From: an uncultured Desulfotignum sp.
Lineage (GTDB): Bacteria > Desulfobacterota > Desulfobacteria > Desulfobacterales > Desulfobacteraceae
Assembly (NCBI GenBank): GCA_937951975.1
Contig: CALGAJ010000053.1
Location: 1-53,442, forward strand
DNA: 53,442 nucleotides
Direction of reading: 5' to 3'
Part shown: positions 33,538-41,267 of the stretch, one piece after another
Numbering within the stretch: position 1 is the stretch's first letter
How the letters are laid out: each line of letters starts with the position of its first letter
Made by a program: the position numbers and the translations under genes
Notes under the pieces: model-generated
Databases searched by the model: none
The model's input: only the letters and a program-made list of their open reading frames with translations
What the model was told of the DNA's origin: nothing

Positions 33538-34179
33538 TCAGGTGAATCGCTCGAAAAATATCCTTGACTCAGAAAACTTATCGTCAACGATTTCTATGGC
33601 ATCCTGAATCATTTCACTTTTGCCGCACAAATAGAAGCGGTACTTGCCCTTCGGCAGCCGGGTTTTGAGAAAATCGGTGACGCGGCCATGAAAAACCGGA
33701 CCCGCATCTGCGGCCCGGCTGATACATGGCACATATTGCCGGCTGTTTGGCTCAAGCAGGTTCCGATAAATCAATTCATCCAAAGTTCTTGCTCCCTGAA
33801 GAAGGATGAATCCTGACACGCCGGATGCCGCATATGCGGCAAACGGGGCCACACCTGTGCCGGTTCCCACGAAAACAGCCATTGTTCCGGAAGGATGGTA
33901 CAGGAAATGGCCGTGGGGGCCGGAAATTTTGAAGTGTTTTCCTTCCGGGCACCGGGACAGGTAATCACTGAACCGGCTCCGGCCGGTTTTTCTGACACAG
34001 ATCCGGATACAGGAATCGCCTGCCGGAAAGACGGGTGTGTAATCTCTGTCAGTGTCCTCAAAGTCAAACCGGATATGCTGGCCCGGTAACCATGCAAGCC
34101 GGTCCGGTTTTGTGAACTCAAGCTCAAAGATGGTGTCTGTCAGCCATGTCCGCCGGATCAGTTGAATGATGAAAGGCAT
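33538..34179 (-). CDS. Ferredoxin-NADP reductase-like flavoprotein
   Basis: This 213-aa protein has the two domains of the FNR superfamily. The flavin-binding barrel contains LPGQHIRFDFEDTDRDYTPV, where RDYT is the RxYS/T flavin motif, and FKISGPHGHFLY. The NAD(P)-binding domain contains VFVGTGTGVAPFAAY and FYLCGKSEMIQDA. There is no 2Fe-2S extension. It can move electrons between NAD(P)H and a one-electron carrier. Its ATG overlaps the stop of the upstream cobalamin adenosyltransferase gene (TAATG), so the two are translationally coupled; this suggests it may serve as the cob(II)alamin reductase that supplies cob(I)alamin to that enzyme (inference). A GTG 15 bp upstream is an alternative start. 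Confidence 0.88.
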   Translation of the reverse strand: MPFIIQLIRRTWLTDTIFELEFTKPDRLAWLPGQHIRFDFEDTDRDYTPVFPAGDSCIRICVRKTGRSRFSDYLSRCPEGKHFKISGPHGHFLYHPSGTMAVFVGTGTGVAPFAAYAASGVSGFILLQGARTLDELIYRNLLEPNSRQYVPCISRAADAGPVFHGRVTDFLKTRLPKGKYRFYLCGKSEMIQDAIEIVDDKFSESRIFFERFT

Positions 34180-34754
34180 TATGGACGTTTCCACAACAAT
34201 TCTTTCACTTTATGCCGATGATTCAGGTACCTGGCGAGTATAAAAAAGTAATCAGACAGCCGGTTCAGGAAAACAAGGATATTTTCCATAGGTTCTGTGA
34301 TGGGTGATTCCGGGTTTTCCTGTCTGCACAGGGACAAAACAACACGTTCGACCCTTCGGCAGACGGTTCGTGCCATGTGGGCACTGGCGGCGGACCGGTG
34401 ACCCTGGGGCAGGATGAACTGCCTGAGTTCAGGGAGCTGGTTTGACATGCGGTCCATCGCGGATTCCAGATGTCCGGCCGGGGCATTGGTGAACGGGGTC
34501 AACGAATCTGCTGACGGAGAATCCGGTGTGGTGGCAATCCAGGCACCCGCATCCAGAAGCCAGGACTGAATCCTGTCAATATCTTTTTCCAGGATCGTGT
34601 CCGTGATCTCCCAATGGGCTTTGATGCTGCCGGTAAACGCATTCAGTTCATCAATTCCGCCGCAGGCATCAAGGCGCGGTTCTGATTTTAAAACACGTTC
34701 CCCACTGAACAGGCTGGTTCTGCCCTTGTCTCCGGTGCCGGTATATATTTTCAT
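34179..34754 (-). CDS. PduO-type ATP:cob(I)alamin adenosyltransferase
   Basis: This 191-aa enzyme makes adenosylcobalamin from cob(I)alamin and ATP. The PduO-family N terminus is MKIYTGTGDKGRTSLFSGE, carrying the ATP-binding residues, and is followed by ACGGIDELNAFTGS. The later helices include FILPQGHRSAASAHMARTVC and RRVERVVLSL, with the conserved arginines, and LNRLSDYFFILARYLNH near the end. The start at 34754 follows GGAG with 8-nt spacing. The flavin reductase gene is coupled directly behind it. Adenosylcobalamin would serve mutases or ribonucleotide reductase encoded elsewhere. Confidence 0.94.
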   Translation of the reverse strand: MKIYTGTGDKGRTSLFSGERVLKSEPRLDACGGIDELNAFTGSIKAHWEITDTILEKDIDRIQSWLLDAGAWIATTPDSPSADSLTPFTNAPAGHLESAMDRMSNQLPELRQFILPQGHRSAASAHMARTVCRRVERVVLSLCRQENPESPITEPMENILVFLNRLSDYFFILARYLNHRHKVKELLWKRP

Positions 34755-35098
34755 ACTCAATTCTCCAAAACGGTCATGACATTGATATATGTTGACGGGA
34801 AATTAATCAATTTATACCAAGTCTTCAAGAATTTTTCAGCTTCTCCGGATATTTTAGATAAAATTAGGCATTAATTGCTAAAAAATTAAAAAAAAATCTT
34901 AATAAAGGGTTTATTTGGAATAATATGTCATTAAAAAGAAAAAACTCCTTATAAAATTAAAAAATATGCTTGACAGACAAACCGGGATCTGGTTAGGTTT
35001 ACATCAGGGAAAATTTGAGAGTGGATCAATCCGGAACCTGAAAACATTTCCCTGCAGATAACCATCACAGCCAACCATATAATCCTTAGGAGGACGCT
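34755..35098. other. AT-rich divergent intergenic region upstream of the MIO-enzyme cluster
   Basis: These 344 bp are markedly richer in A and T than the flanking genes, especially at 34800-34970, with several A-tracts. I find no gene or strong hairpin in it. It must hold the divergent promoters of the adenosyltransferase gene and the amino acid lyase/mutase gene. The AT-rich, A-tract-bearing DNA would suit bending and binding by an Lrp-type regulator, such as the one encoded at 38101. Confidence 0.55.
34970..34999 (+). promoter_or_regulatory. Candidate sigma-70 promoter of the MIO-enzyme cluster
   Basis: A perfect TTGACA at 34970-34975 is followed after 18 bp by TAGGTT (34994-34999), a weak -10. 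The weak -10 would fit a promoter that needs an activator. It lies about 100 bp before the start of the lyase/mutase gene. Confidence 0.4.
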
Positions 35099-36721
35099 AT
35101 GCCGATCAAAGACAATCGCCTTATTCTGGACGGGTACACCTTGACCATTGAAGAACTGATGCAGGCAGGTCATGACCTGTCCATGCAGGTGGAAGTCAAG
35201 GAGGGCAACTGGCCCAAAATCCGGGACTGCCGGAAGATGGTGGATACCTGGGCCAATGAGGAGCGCTGTATTTACGGGGTGAACACCAGCTGCGGCGGGC
35301 TGGTGGACCATCTGCTGCCCAAGGAGCGGGACAACGATTTTCAGAAAAATTTGGTCAGAAGCATCACCACCCAGGTGGGCCAACCCTTTGAAGACGAACT
35401 GGTGCGAATTTTCATGATCGCCCGGGCCAATTCCCTGTGCCGGGGATATTCCGGGATCAAGGAAAAAAACCTTAAAATTTACCTGGACATGATCAACAAG
35501 CAGGTGTTTCCACTGGTTCCCCGGAAAGGGTCCCTGGGCACCAGCGGGGATCTGGGACCCCTGGGGTGCATCGCCGCTGTGGGTTTTGGCGAATGGAAAG
35601 CCCGGTACAAAGGGGAAGTCATGCCCGGCAAGGCCGCCATGGACGCGGCCGGTGTGGAGCTCATGCATCTGAATGCCAAGGAAGGGCTGTCCCTGATCAA
35701 CGGCACCTCCGCCATGGTGGGCCTGGCCTGCACCGTGATCACCGAGGCCACCAACACCTTGAAAAACTCGGACATCATTGCCGCGTTCGCCATTGAAACC
35801 CTGATGGGCCGGATCAATCCCTTTGACGTCCGGGTCCATGAGCAGAAATACCATCCCGGCCAGTATGCCACGGCCATGAACCTGACCAAACTGCTCATCG
35901 GATCGGAACTGGCCATTGACGAACTGGAGCTGTCCCTCAAACTCCAGGCCGTGCTCAAAAAACACGAAGGCATTTCCGTGGCCGACATTCCCGTGGAAGA
36001 TGCCTACTCCATCCGGTGCACGCCCCAGTTCGTGGGACCCACCAAGGAAGCGGTGAACCATGCCCACGAAGTGCTGCTCAGGGAGTTGAACTCCAGCAAT
36101 GACAACCCGCTGATCTTCACTGAATTCGACACTTTTATCCATAACGGCCACTTCCATGGCCAGCCCATCTCCTTTGCCATGGACTGCTTAGGCATTTCCA
36201 TGGTCACCCTGGGCGTGGTGTCCGACCGCCGCATCGACCGGTTCATGGATGCGGCCCACAGCACCGGGCTGCCGCCGTTTTTGTGCAAGGAAGACACCGG
36301 GGTCCGCATGGGGCTGATGGGCGGTCAGTTCATGACCACATCGCTGGTGGCGGAAAACCGGACCCTGGCGGTGCCGGCCTCCATCCAGTCCATCACCTCC
36401 ACGGCGGATTTTCAGGATATCGTCAGTTTCGGCCTGATCGCGGGCAGAAAAGCGCGAAAAATCGTGGAAAACACCAACCATATTCTGTCATTTGAACTGC
36501 TGTGCGCAGCCCAGGCAGCCGATCTGCGGGGACCGGAAAAACTGAGCCCCGCCGGAAAGATCATGTATGACGCGGTGCGTGAAACCCTGGCTTACATGGG
36601 CAAGGACAAAGTGTACATTGACGATATGGAGAAGCTCAAGTCCCGGATCGAATCCGGGGAGTTCGTGAAAAGAGTGGAAGATGCGGTGGGAGAACTGCTC
36701 ATTGTTCATAAAAGAGATTAG
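35099..36721 (+). CDS. MIO-type aromatic amino acid ammonia-lyase / 2,3-aminomutase
   Basis: This 540-aa enzyme belongs to the histidine/phenylalanine/tyrosine ammonia-lyase family, whose MIO cofactor forms from an internal tripeptide. Here the tripeptide is Thr148-Ser149-Gly150 in GSLGTSGDLGPL, not the usual Ala-Ser-Gly. The catalytic tyrosine is Tyr59 in YGVNTSCGG, and NGTSAMVG and HNGHFHGQP are present. Where histidine lyases have Ser-His, this protein has Ser88-Ile89 (NLVRSITTQVG), arguing against histidine as substrate. Thr-Ser-Gly is known from bacterial phenylalanine aminomutases such as AdmH, so a mutase making a beta-aromatic amino acid is plausible, but simple deamination cannot be excluded. 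GGAGG precedes the ATG. It is the first gene of the cluster, 23 bp before the aminotransferase. Confidence 0.9.
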   Translation: MPIKDNRLILDGYTLTIEELMQAGHDLSMQVEVKEGNWPKIRDCRKMVDTWANEERCIYGVNTSCGGLVDHLLPKERDNDFQKNLVRSITTQVGQPFEDELVRIFMIARANSLCRGYSGIKEKNLKIYLDMINKQVFPLVPRKGSLGTSGDLGPLGCIAAVGFGEWKARYKGEVMPGKAAMDAAGVELMHLNAKEGLSLINGTSAMVGLACTVITEATNTLKNSDIIAAFAIETLMGRINPFDVRVHEQKYHPGQYATAMNLTKLLIGSELAIDELELSLKLQAVLKKHEGISVADIPVEDAYSIRCTPQFVGPTKEAVNHAHEVLLRELNSSNDNPLIFTEFDTFIHNGHFHGQPISFAMDCLGISMVTLGVVSDRRIDRFMDAAHSTGLPPFLCKEDTGVRMGLMGGQFMTTSLVAENRTLAVPASIQSITSTADFQDIVSFGLIAGRKARKIVENTNHILSFELLCAAQAADLRGPEKLSPAGKIMYDAVRETLAYMGKDKVYIDDMEKLKSRIESGEFVKRVEDAVGELLIVHKRD

Positions 36722-36744
36722 GAAATGATAGGGGGGGAGGAATT

Positions 36745-38082
36745 ATGTCAGCGCATCCTGTTGCAGCGAAAATTGTTGATGAGTACCGGGAAACCTATCC
36801 GGCGTCCAGAGAACGGCACCAGCGCCTGGTCAAGTATATTCCGGGGGGGGCCACAAGAAGCTTGAGTTATTTCAAGCCCTGGCCCATCCACATCGACTAC
36901 GGCAAAGGGGCCCATGTCTACACCCATGAAGGCCATGAACTGCTGGATGTCACCAATGCCTACGGGGCTCTGGTGCACGGTCACGGGGATCCGGATGTGG
37001 TGGCCGCGGTGCAGGCGGGCATTGAGAGGGGTTCCCAGTATTCCACCCCCACGGACGGCCAGTACCGTCTGGCCAAACTGCTGTGTGACCGGGTGCCGGG
37101 GTTTGACAAGGTGCGGTTTCTCAACTCCGGTACCGAGGCCACCATGTTCGCCCTGAGAACGGCCCGGGCCATCACCGGAAAAGACAAGATCCTGAAGATG
37201 ACCGGAGGGTTCCACGGCACCCATGACTGTGTGGCTGCGTCCACCAAGAAAAACGTGATTACCGCCGGGATTCCGGCAGGCATGACCGCGGACATGATGG
37301 AAGTACCGTTCAATGACCCGGATGCTGCGGAAAAAGCGGTGAAGGAAAATGCGCCCGACCTGGCCGCGGTGATCATGGAGCCGTTTCTAGGGGCCGGCGG
37401 CGTGGTCCTGCCCAAGGAGGGCGTTCTCAAACGGATCCGAAAAGTCACTCAGGATCATGGGGTCCTGCTGATCTTTGACGAGATCTTTTCTTTCCGGGTG
37501 AATATCGGCGGATGCCAGAACCTGTACGGCGTGACCCCGGATCTCACCACAGTGGGCAAGGTGGTGGGCGGGGGCCTGCCCATCGGTGTTTTAGGGGGCA
37601 GGGCCGAGTTTATGAACATCTATTGCCATGAAAACACGGAAAAGCCCCTGTACCATTCCGGGACCTTCAATGGGTATGAAACCGTAATGCAGGCCGGGTT
37701 TGCCGCCATGTCCAAATATGACGAAAAATCCATCACCGCCATCAATGCCATGGGAGACCGGTTCCAGAAAGGTCTTCTGGCAAGCATCAAGGACAACGGG
37801 CTGAATATTCAGTCCAATCAGATCGGATCCCTGCTCAATCTGCATTTCGTGAACCGGCCCACGGTTCAGGCCTCTGATGTCCTGGCATCTGAAGAGGAAC
37901 TGCATACCCTGATGCATCTGTCTTTGCTTAACAAACGAATTTTCAATATCCCCAGGGGGTTGTTTATTTTGTCCACGAAAATTACCGATCATGAGATGGA
38001 TATGCTTGTGGATAAAATGGATGCGACCTTGAAAGAACTGTTGCCTTTGATCAAAGAAAAATATACCCATTTGCTTTTATAA
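36745..38082 (+). CDS. Class III aminotransferase (glutamate-1-semialdehyde aminomutase-like; possible beta-amino acid aminotransferase)
   Basis: This 445-aa PLP enzyme has the fold-type I class III pattern. FLNSGTEATMFALRTAR binds the PLP phosphate, GGFHGTHD carries the ring-stacking residue, LLIFDEI holds Asp245, and TTVGKVVGGGLPIG contains the Schiff-base lysine, Lys272. It resembles glutamate-1-semialdehyde aminomutase, but near the N terminus it has PGGATRS with Arg38, like the beta-phenylalanine aminotransferases (e.g. from Variovorax), where an arginine there binds the substrate carboxylate. Haem-pathway HemL function is unlikely given the neighbours. A beta-aromatic amino acid from the preceding enzyme would become a beta-keto acid. 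A strong GGGGGGGAGGA precedes the start. Confidence 0.9.
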   Translation: MSAHPVAAKIVDEYRETYPASRERHQRLVKYIPGGATRSLSYFKPWPIHIDYGKGAHVYTHEGHELLDVTNAYGALVHGHGDPDVVAAVQAGIERGSQYSTPTDGQYRLAKLLCDRVPGFDKVRFLNSGTEATMFALRTARAITGKDKILKMTGGFHGTHDCVAASTKKNVITAGIPAGMTADMMEVPFNDPDAAEKAVKENAPDLAAVIMEPFLGAGGVVLPKEGVLKRIRKVTQDHGVLLIFDEIFSFRVNIGGCQNLYGVTPDLTTVGKVVGGGLPIGVLGGRAEFMNIYCHENTEKPLYHSGTFNGYETVMQAGFAAMSKYDEKSITAINAMGDRFQKGLLASIKDNGLNIQSNQIGSLLNLHFVNRPTVQASDVLASEEELHTLMHLSLLNKRIFNIPRGLFILSTKITDHEMDMLVDKMDATLKELLPLIKEKYTHLLL

Positions 38083-38100
38083 CTTTTTTTGGAGATGCGA

Positions 38101-38583
38101 ATGGTATTGGACAGAATTGATAAAAAAATCTTGAACACGCTTCAGGAAAATGGGAAGATAACCAATTCAAAATTGTCAAAAATTGTGGGAATATCCGCCC
38201 CTGCCACGCTTGAACGGGTCAAGCGCCTGGAGCTGGCAGGGGTGATCACCCATTTTACCGCAGTGGTGAATCCCGAAAAAATCGGGCTTTCCATCATTGC
38301 CATGGTGAACATCAGTCTGAATTTAAGCAATTTGTCATCCGTGGCTGTGATCAAGGAGAAATTCATGGCTTTGGACGAAGTGATTGAATGTTATCAGATT
38401 GCCGGCGCAGATGATTTCATTCTCAAAGTGGCGGCCCGGGATATCAAAACCTATGGGAAGTTCATGAACAAAAAATTGACACAGATAGAAGGCATCCAGA
38501 TCATTAAATCGTCTTTTATCATTGATAACATTAAAGTGAAAAAGATGTTTCTGCTGGATATGGAGGAAGAATACAAAGTGTAA
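38101..38583 (+). CDS. Lrp/AsnC family transcriptional regulator
   Basis: This 160-aa protein has an N-terminal AsnC-type winged helix (LDRIDKKILNTLQENGKITN, then LSKIVGISAPATLERVKRLE) and a C-terminal RAM domain (VAVIKEKFMALDEVIECYQI, then GADDFILKV). Lrp/AsnC proteins are octamer-forming feast/famine regulators that usually sense an amino acid. Its position between the aminotransferase and BKACE genes, in the same direction, makes it the probable local regulator of this catabolic cluster, responding to its substrate or product. The start at 38101 follows GGAG with 6-nt spacing; a TTG at 38089 is an unlikely alternative. Confidence 0.93.
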   Translation: MVLDRIDKKILNTLQENGKITNSKLSKIVGISAPATLERVKRLELAGVITHFTAVVNPEKIGLSIIAMVNISLNLSNLSSVAVIKEKFMALDEVIECYQIAGADDFILKVAARDIKTYGKFMNKKLTQIEGIQIIKSSFIIDNIKVKKMFLLDMEEEYKV

Positions 38584-38623
38584 AAATCAATACCAACCAT
38601 TTTAAACAGAGAGGTGCCAGTGT

Positions 38624-39556
38624 ATGGATAAGCTTATCATTACCGCAGCGATTACCGGTTCGGTTCACATTCCCACCATGAGTGATTATCTGCCCATCAC
38701 GCCGGATGAGATCGTGGCGGATGCGGTCAAGGCATGGGAGGCCGGAGCCGCCATTGCCCATATTCATGTGCGGAATCCTGAAAACGGCCTGCCGGTGTCC
38801 GATCCGGACCTGTTTCTAGAAGTACATTCCAAAATCAAATCCCGGTGTAACATGATTCTTTTGCCCACCACCGGAGGCGGGATGAACCAGACCACGGAAG
38901 AAAAACTGATCCCCATCAAGAAACTCAAACCGGAAATGTGTTCTTTTGATCCGGCGCCTTTCAACTTCGGTATTTTCCAGATTGCCAGCCGGTTCAAGGA
39001 ATTCAAGCATGACTGGGAAAAAGACTATCTGGAGCTGTGCAAGAACGTGACGTTCCGGCCTACCTTCAACGACGACCTGATTTATGCCAAAACCTTTCTG
39101 GAGATTGACACCAAACCGGAATTCGAGATCTATGAACTGGGCCATGTGTCCTATGTGAAATGGCTTATGGAGGAAAATCTGGTGAAACTGCCGGTGCACC
39201 TGCAGTTTGTGTTCGGTCCCATGGTGGGGTGGATGACCCCGTCCGTCAAGCACCTGGTCCTGATTCATGATGAAGCCAAAGAAGTGCTGGGTGAAAAGAA
39301 TTTCACCTGGTCCGTGGCAGCCGGCGGCCGGTATCAGATTCCCATCACGTCCACGGCCATGGCCATGGGGGCCCAGAACGTGCGGGTGGGGCTGGAAGAT
39401 TCCGTTTATGCCGGCAAGGGCGTTATGGCCAAGGCATCCGCCGACCAGGTCAAGATGGTCAAAAACGTGGCAAAAGAGATGAGCCTGGTGCCGGCCACCT
39501 CGGATGAAGCCCGTGAAATTTTAGGGCTCAAGGGGCTGGACAAGGTCAATTTCTGA
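38624..39556 (+). CDS. BKACE-family beta-keto acid cleavage enzyme (DUF849)
   Basis: This 310-aa zinc enzyme belongs to the family of 3-keto-5-aminohexanoate cleavage enzyme (Kce). The family condenses a beta-keto acid with acetyl-CoA and splits it to acetoacetate and a new acyl-CoA. The zinc motif HxH is His46-Ile-His48 in AHIHVRN, the same numbering as in Kce, and the third ligand is probably Glu258 in VRVGLEDS. The N-terminal strand IITAAITGSVHIPTMS and LLPTTGGGMN are also typical. It is about 35 residues longer than Kce, with the extra sequence between residues 105 and 190, which could shape a larger pocket. From context the substrate may be an aroylacetate, giving an aroyl-CoA (inference). 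The gene starts 40 bp after the Lrp-type regulator. Confidence 0.93.
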   Translation: MDKLIITAAITGSVHIPTMSDYLPITPDEIVADAVKAWEAGAAIAHIHVRNPENGLPVSDPDLFLEVHSKIKSRCNMILLPTTGGGMNQTTEEKLIPIKKLKPEMCSFDPAPFNFGIFQIASRFKEFKHDWEKDYLELCKNVTFRPTFNDDLIYAKTFLEIDTKPEFEIYELGHVSYVKWLMEENLVKLPVHLQFVFGPMVGWMTPSVKHLVLIHDEAKEVLGEKNFTWSVAAGGRYQIPITSTAMAMGAQNVRVGLEDSVYAGKGVMAKASADQVKMVKNVAKEMSLVPATSDEAREILGLKGLDKVNF

Positions 39557-39591
39557 GGAGGACATCAACCGTAAAAGATAAGGAGGGATCA

Positions 39592-41172
39592 TTGAACTAC
39601 TCAGGTTATGCTTCAATCCATGCAAGACACATTCCTGACAAGGTTTGCCTGATCGAAAGAACACCCGGGGAAGGGACAAGGCGCACCTTTACCTGGCAGG
39701 AATTCAATGACGAGATCAACCGCACCGCCAATTATCTGGCAAAGGAACTGGGGGTGAAAAAAGGGGATTTTGTCATGCATCTCCAGAACAATTCTCTGGA
39801 GTGGCTGGTCACCTACTACGCCATCATCCGCCTGGGTGCGGTTGTGGTGCCGCTGAATTTCCGTTTCGAAAGCCCGGATATCCAGTACGCGGCAAAGGTG
39901 TGCAACCCGGATGTGTTCATCCTGGGATCGGAATTTCTGGGGGTGGTGCAGCCGATTCAGGACACGCTGACCACCATCAAACATTTTATCTGTGTGGGCA
40001 AAGAGGTGCCGTCGGACATGACCGATTATGCCGATATCCAGAAATATGAAAATACACAGGATGCTTTGGTACAGGTGGAACGGGACCACGGCCTGGCCAT
40101 GATGTTCACCTCGGGCACCACGGGCAAGCCCAAACCGGTGCTCCACACGCACTATTCTTTGAACAGCACGGCTGTCGGCAACGGCATGACCTATTTTGTA
40201 CAGAAAGATGACAATTACCTGATTTTTCTGCCCCTGTATCATTCCGGGACTCTGTTTTTGTGGGCGCCGTTTTATGCCACGGGTGCCGCCGGCACCATTA
40301 TCAGGGATTTCAAGGATCCCAAATGGATCATCGAGGCCATCGCCGCGGAAGGCTGCACCGATACCCTGTTTGTCGTGCCTATTGCCATCGCCATACTCAA
40401 TGCCATGAACAAGGGATCGATCCGGCTGTCTGACTATGATCTCTCCTCCTGGAAATATATGGAAGTGGGGGCCCAGCCCGTGCCGTTTGACATCATGAAA
40501 GAGCTGGTGGAAAAGCTGCCCTGTAAGGTCTCCAATATTTATGGGATTACCGAAGGCGGGGGAGGGGGAACCTTTAACCTGTACCCCGAGGATGTCCTGA
40601 CCAAGCCCGGGTCCATCGGCAAGCCCACGTTCAGTGTGGAAGCCAAAATTGTGGATCCTTTAGGCGAAGAGCTGCCGGCGGGCGAGGTGGGGGAACTGGT
40701 GTTCAGGACCCCGCGCATGATGTATGAATATTATTCCAATCCTGAAAAAACCGCAGAGACCATAAAAAATGGTTGGCTTTACACCGGAGATCTATTAAAA
40801 AGAGACAAAGACGGGTATTTTTATATTGTGGACCGCATGAAAGACATGATCACCAGCGGCGGGGAAAACATCTACCCCGTGGAAATCGAGGATGCGCTCA
40901 TGGATCACCCGGATATCGATGATGTGGCCTGTATCGGGTATCCGGATGACCGGCTGGTGGAAATCGTGATGGCTGTGGTCCAGCTCAAGGAGGGGCGGCA
41001 GATGACCGAGGAGGATGTGATCGAGTTTGCCAAAACCAAGCTGTCCCTGTACAAAGTGCCCCGGAAAGTGACGTTTGATGAAGTTCCCAGAAATCCCACG
41101 GGAAAATTGATGAAACCCCAGCTCAGACAAAAATATACCGGCCGTAAAGAGGCGTTTAAACAACTGGCGTAA
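39592..41172 (+). CDS. AMP-forming acyl-CoA synthetase (ANL superfamily)
   Basis: This 526-aa ligase makes an acyl-CoA from an acid, ATP and CoA. The ANL motifs are the phosphate loop MFTSGTTGKPKPVLHTH, YGITEGGGGG, GWLYTGDLLKRDKDGYFYIV, the hinge DRMKDMITSGGENIYPVEIE, and the catalytic lysine in NPTGKLMKP near the C terminus. The start is a TTG at 39592, chosen for AAGGAGGG 5 bases upstream. Within the cluster it could reactivate acetoacetate released by the BKACE enzyme, or activate an aromatic acid arising from side reactions; sequence does not decide. It is 35 bp behind the BKACE gene and 95 bp before the TRAP receptor gene. Confidence 0.92.
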   Translation: MNYSGYASIHARHIPDKVCLIERTPGEGTRRTFTWQEFNDEINRTANYLAKELGVKKGDFVMHLQNNSLEWLVTYYAIIRLGAVVVPLNFRFESPDIQYAAKVCNPDVFILGSEFLGVVQPIQDTLTTIKHFICVGKEVPSDMTDYADIQKYENTQDALVQVERDHGLAMMFTSGTTGKPKPVLHTHYSLNSTAVGNGMTYFVQKDDNYLIFLPLYHSGTLFLWAPFYATGAAGTIIRDFKDPKWIIEAIAAEGCTDTLFVVPIAIAILNAMNKGSIRLSDYDLSSWKYMEVGAQPVPFDIMKELVEKLPCKVSNIYGITEGGGGGTFNLYPEDVLTKPGSIGKPTFSVEAKIVDPLGEELPAGEVGELVFRTPRMMYEYYSNPEKTAETIKNGWLYTGDLLKRDKDGYFYIVDRMKDMITSGGENIYPVEIEDALMDHPDIDDVACIGYPDDRLVEIVMAVVQLKEGRQMTEEDVIEFAKTKLSLYKVPRKVTFDEVPRNPTGKLMKPQLRQKYTGRKEAFKQLA

Positions 41173-41267
41173 GTTCCGTCCGATTCAAGTTACCACCAGT
41201 GTGGAGGTAAAGATCCCGCTGTTCTGATAACATTAAAATTTTAAACTTATTTAGGAAAGGAACAGAC

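Noticed and set aside
34949..36157. A 402-codon minus-strand open frame opposite the MIO enzyme gene.
   Set aside because: The plus-strand protein has full family motifs including the MIO tripeptide; the antisense product has no domain features.
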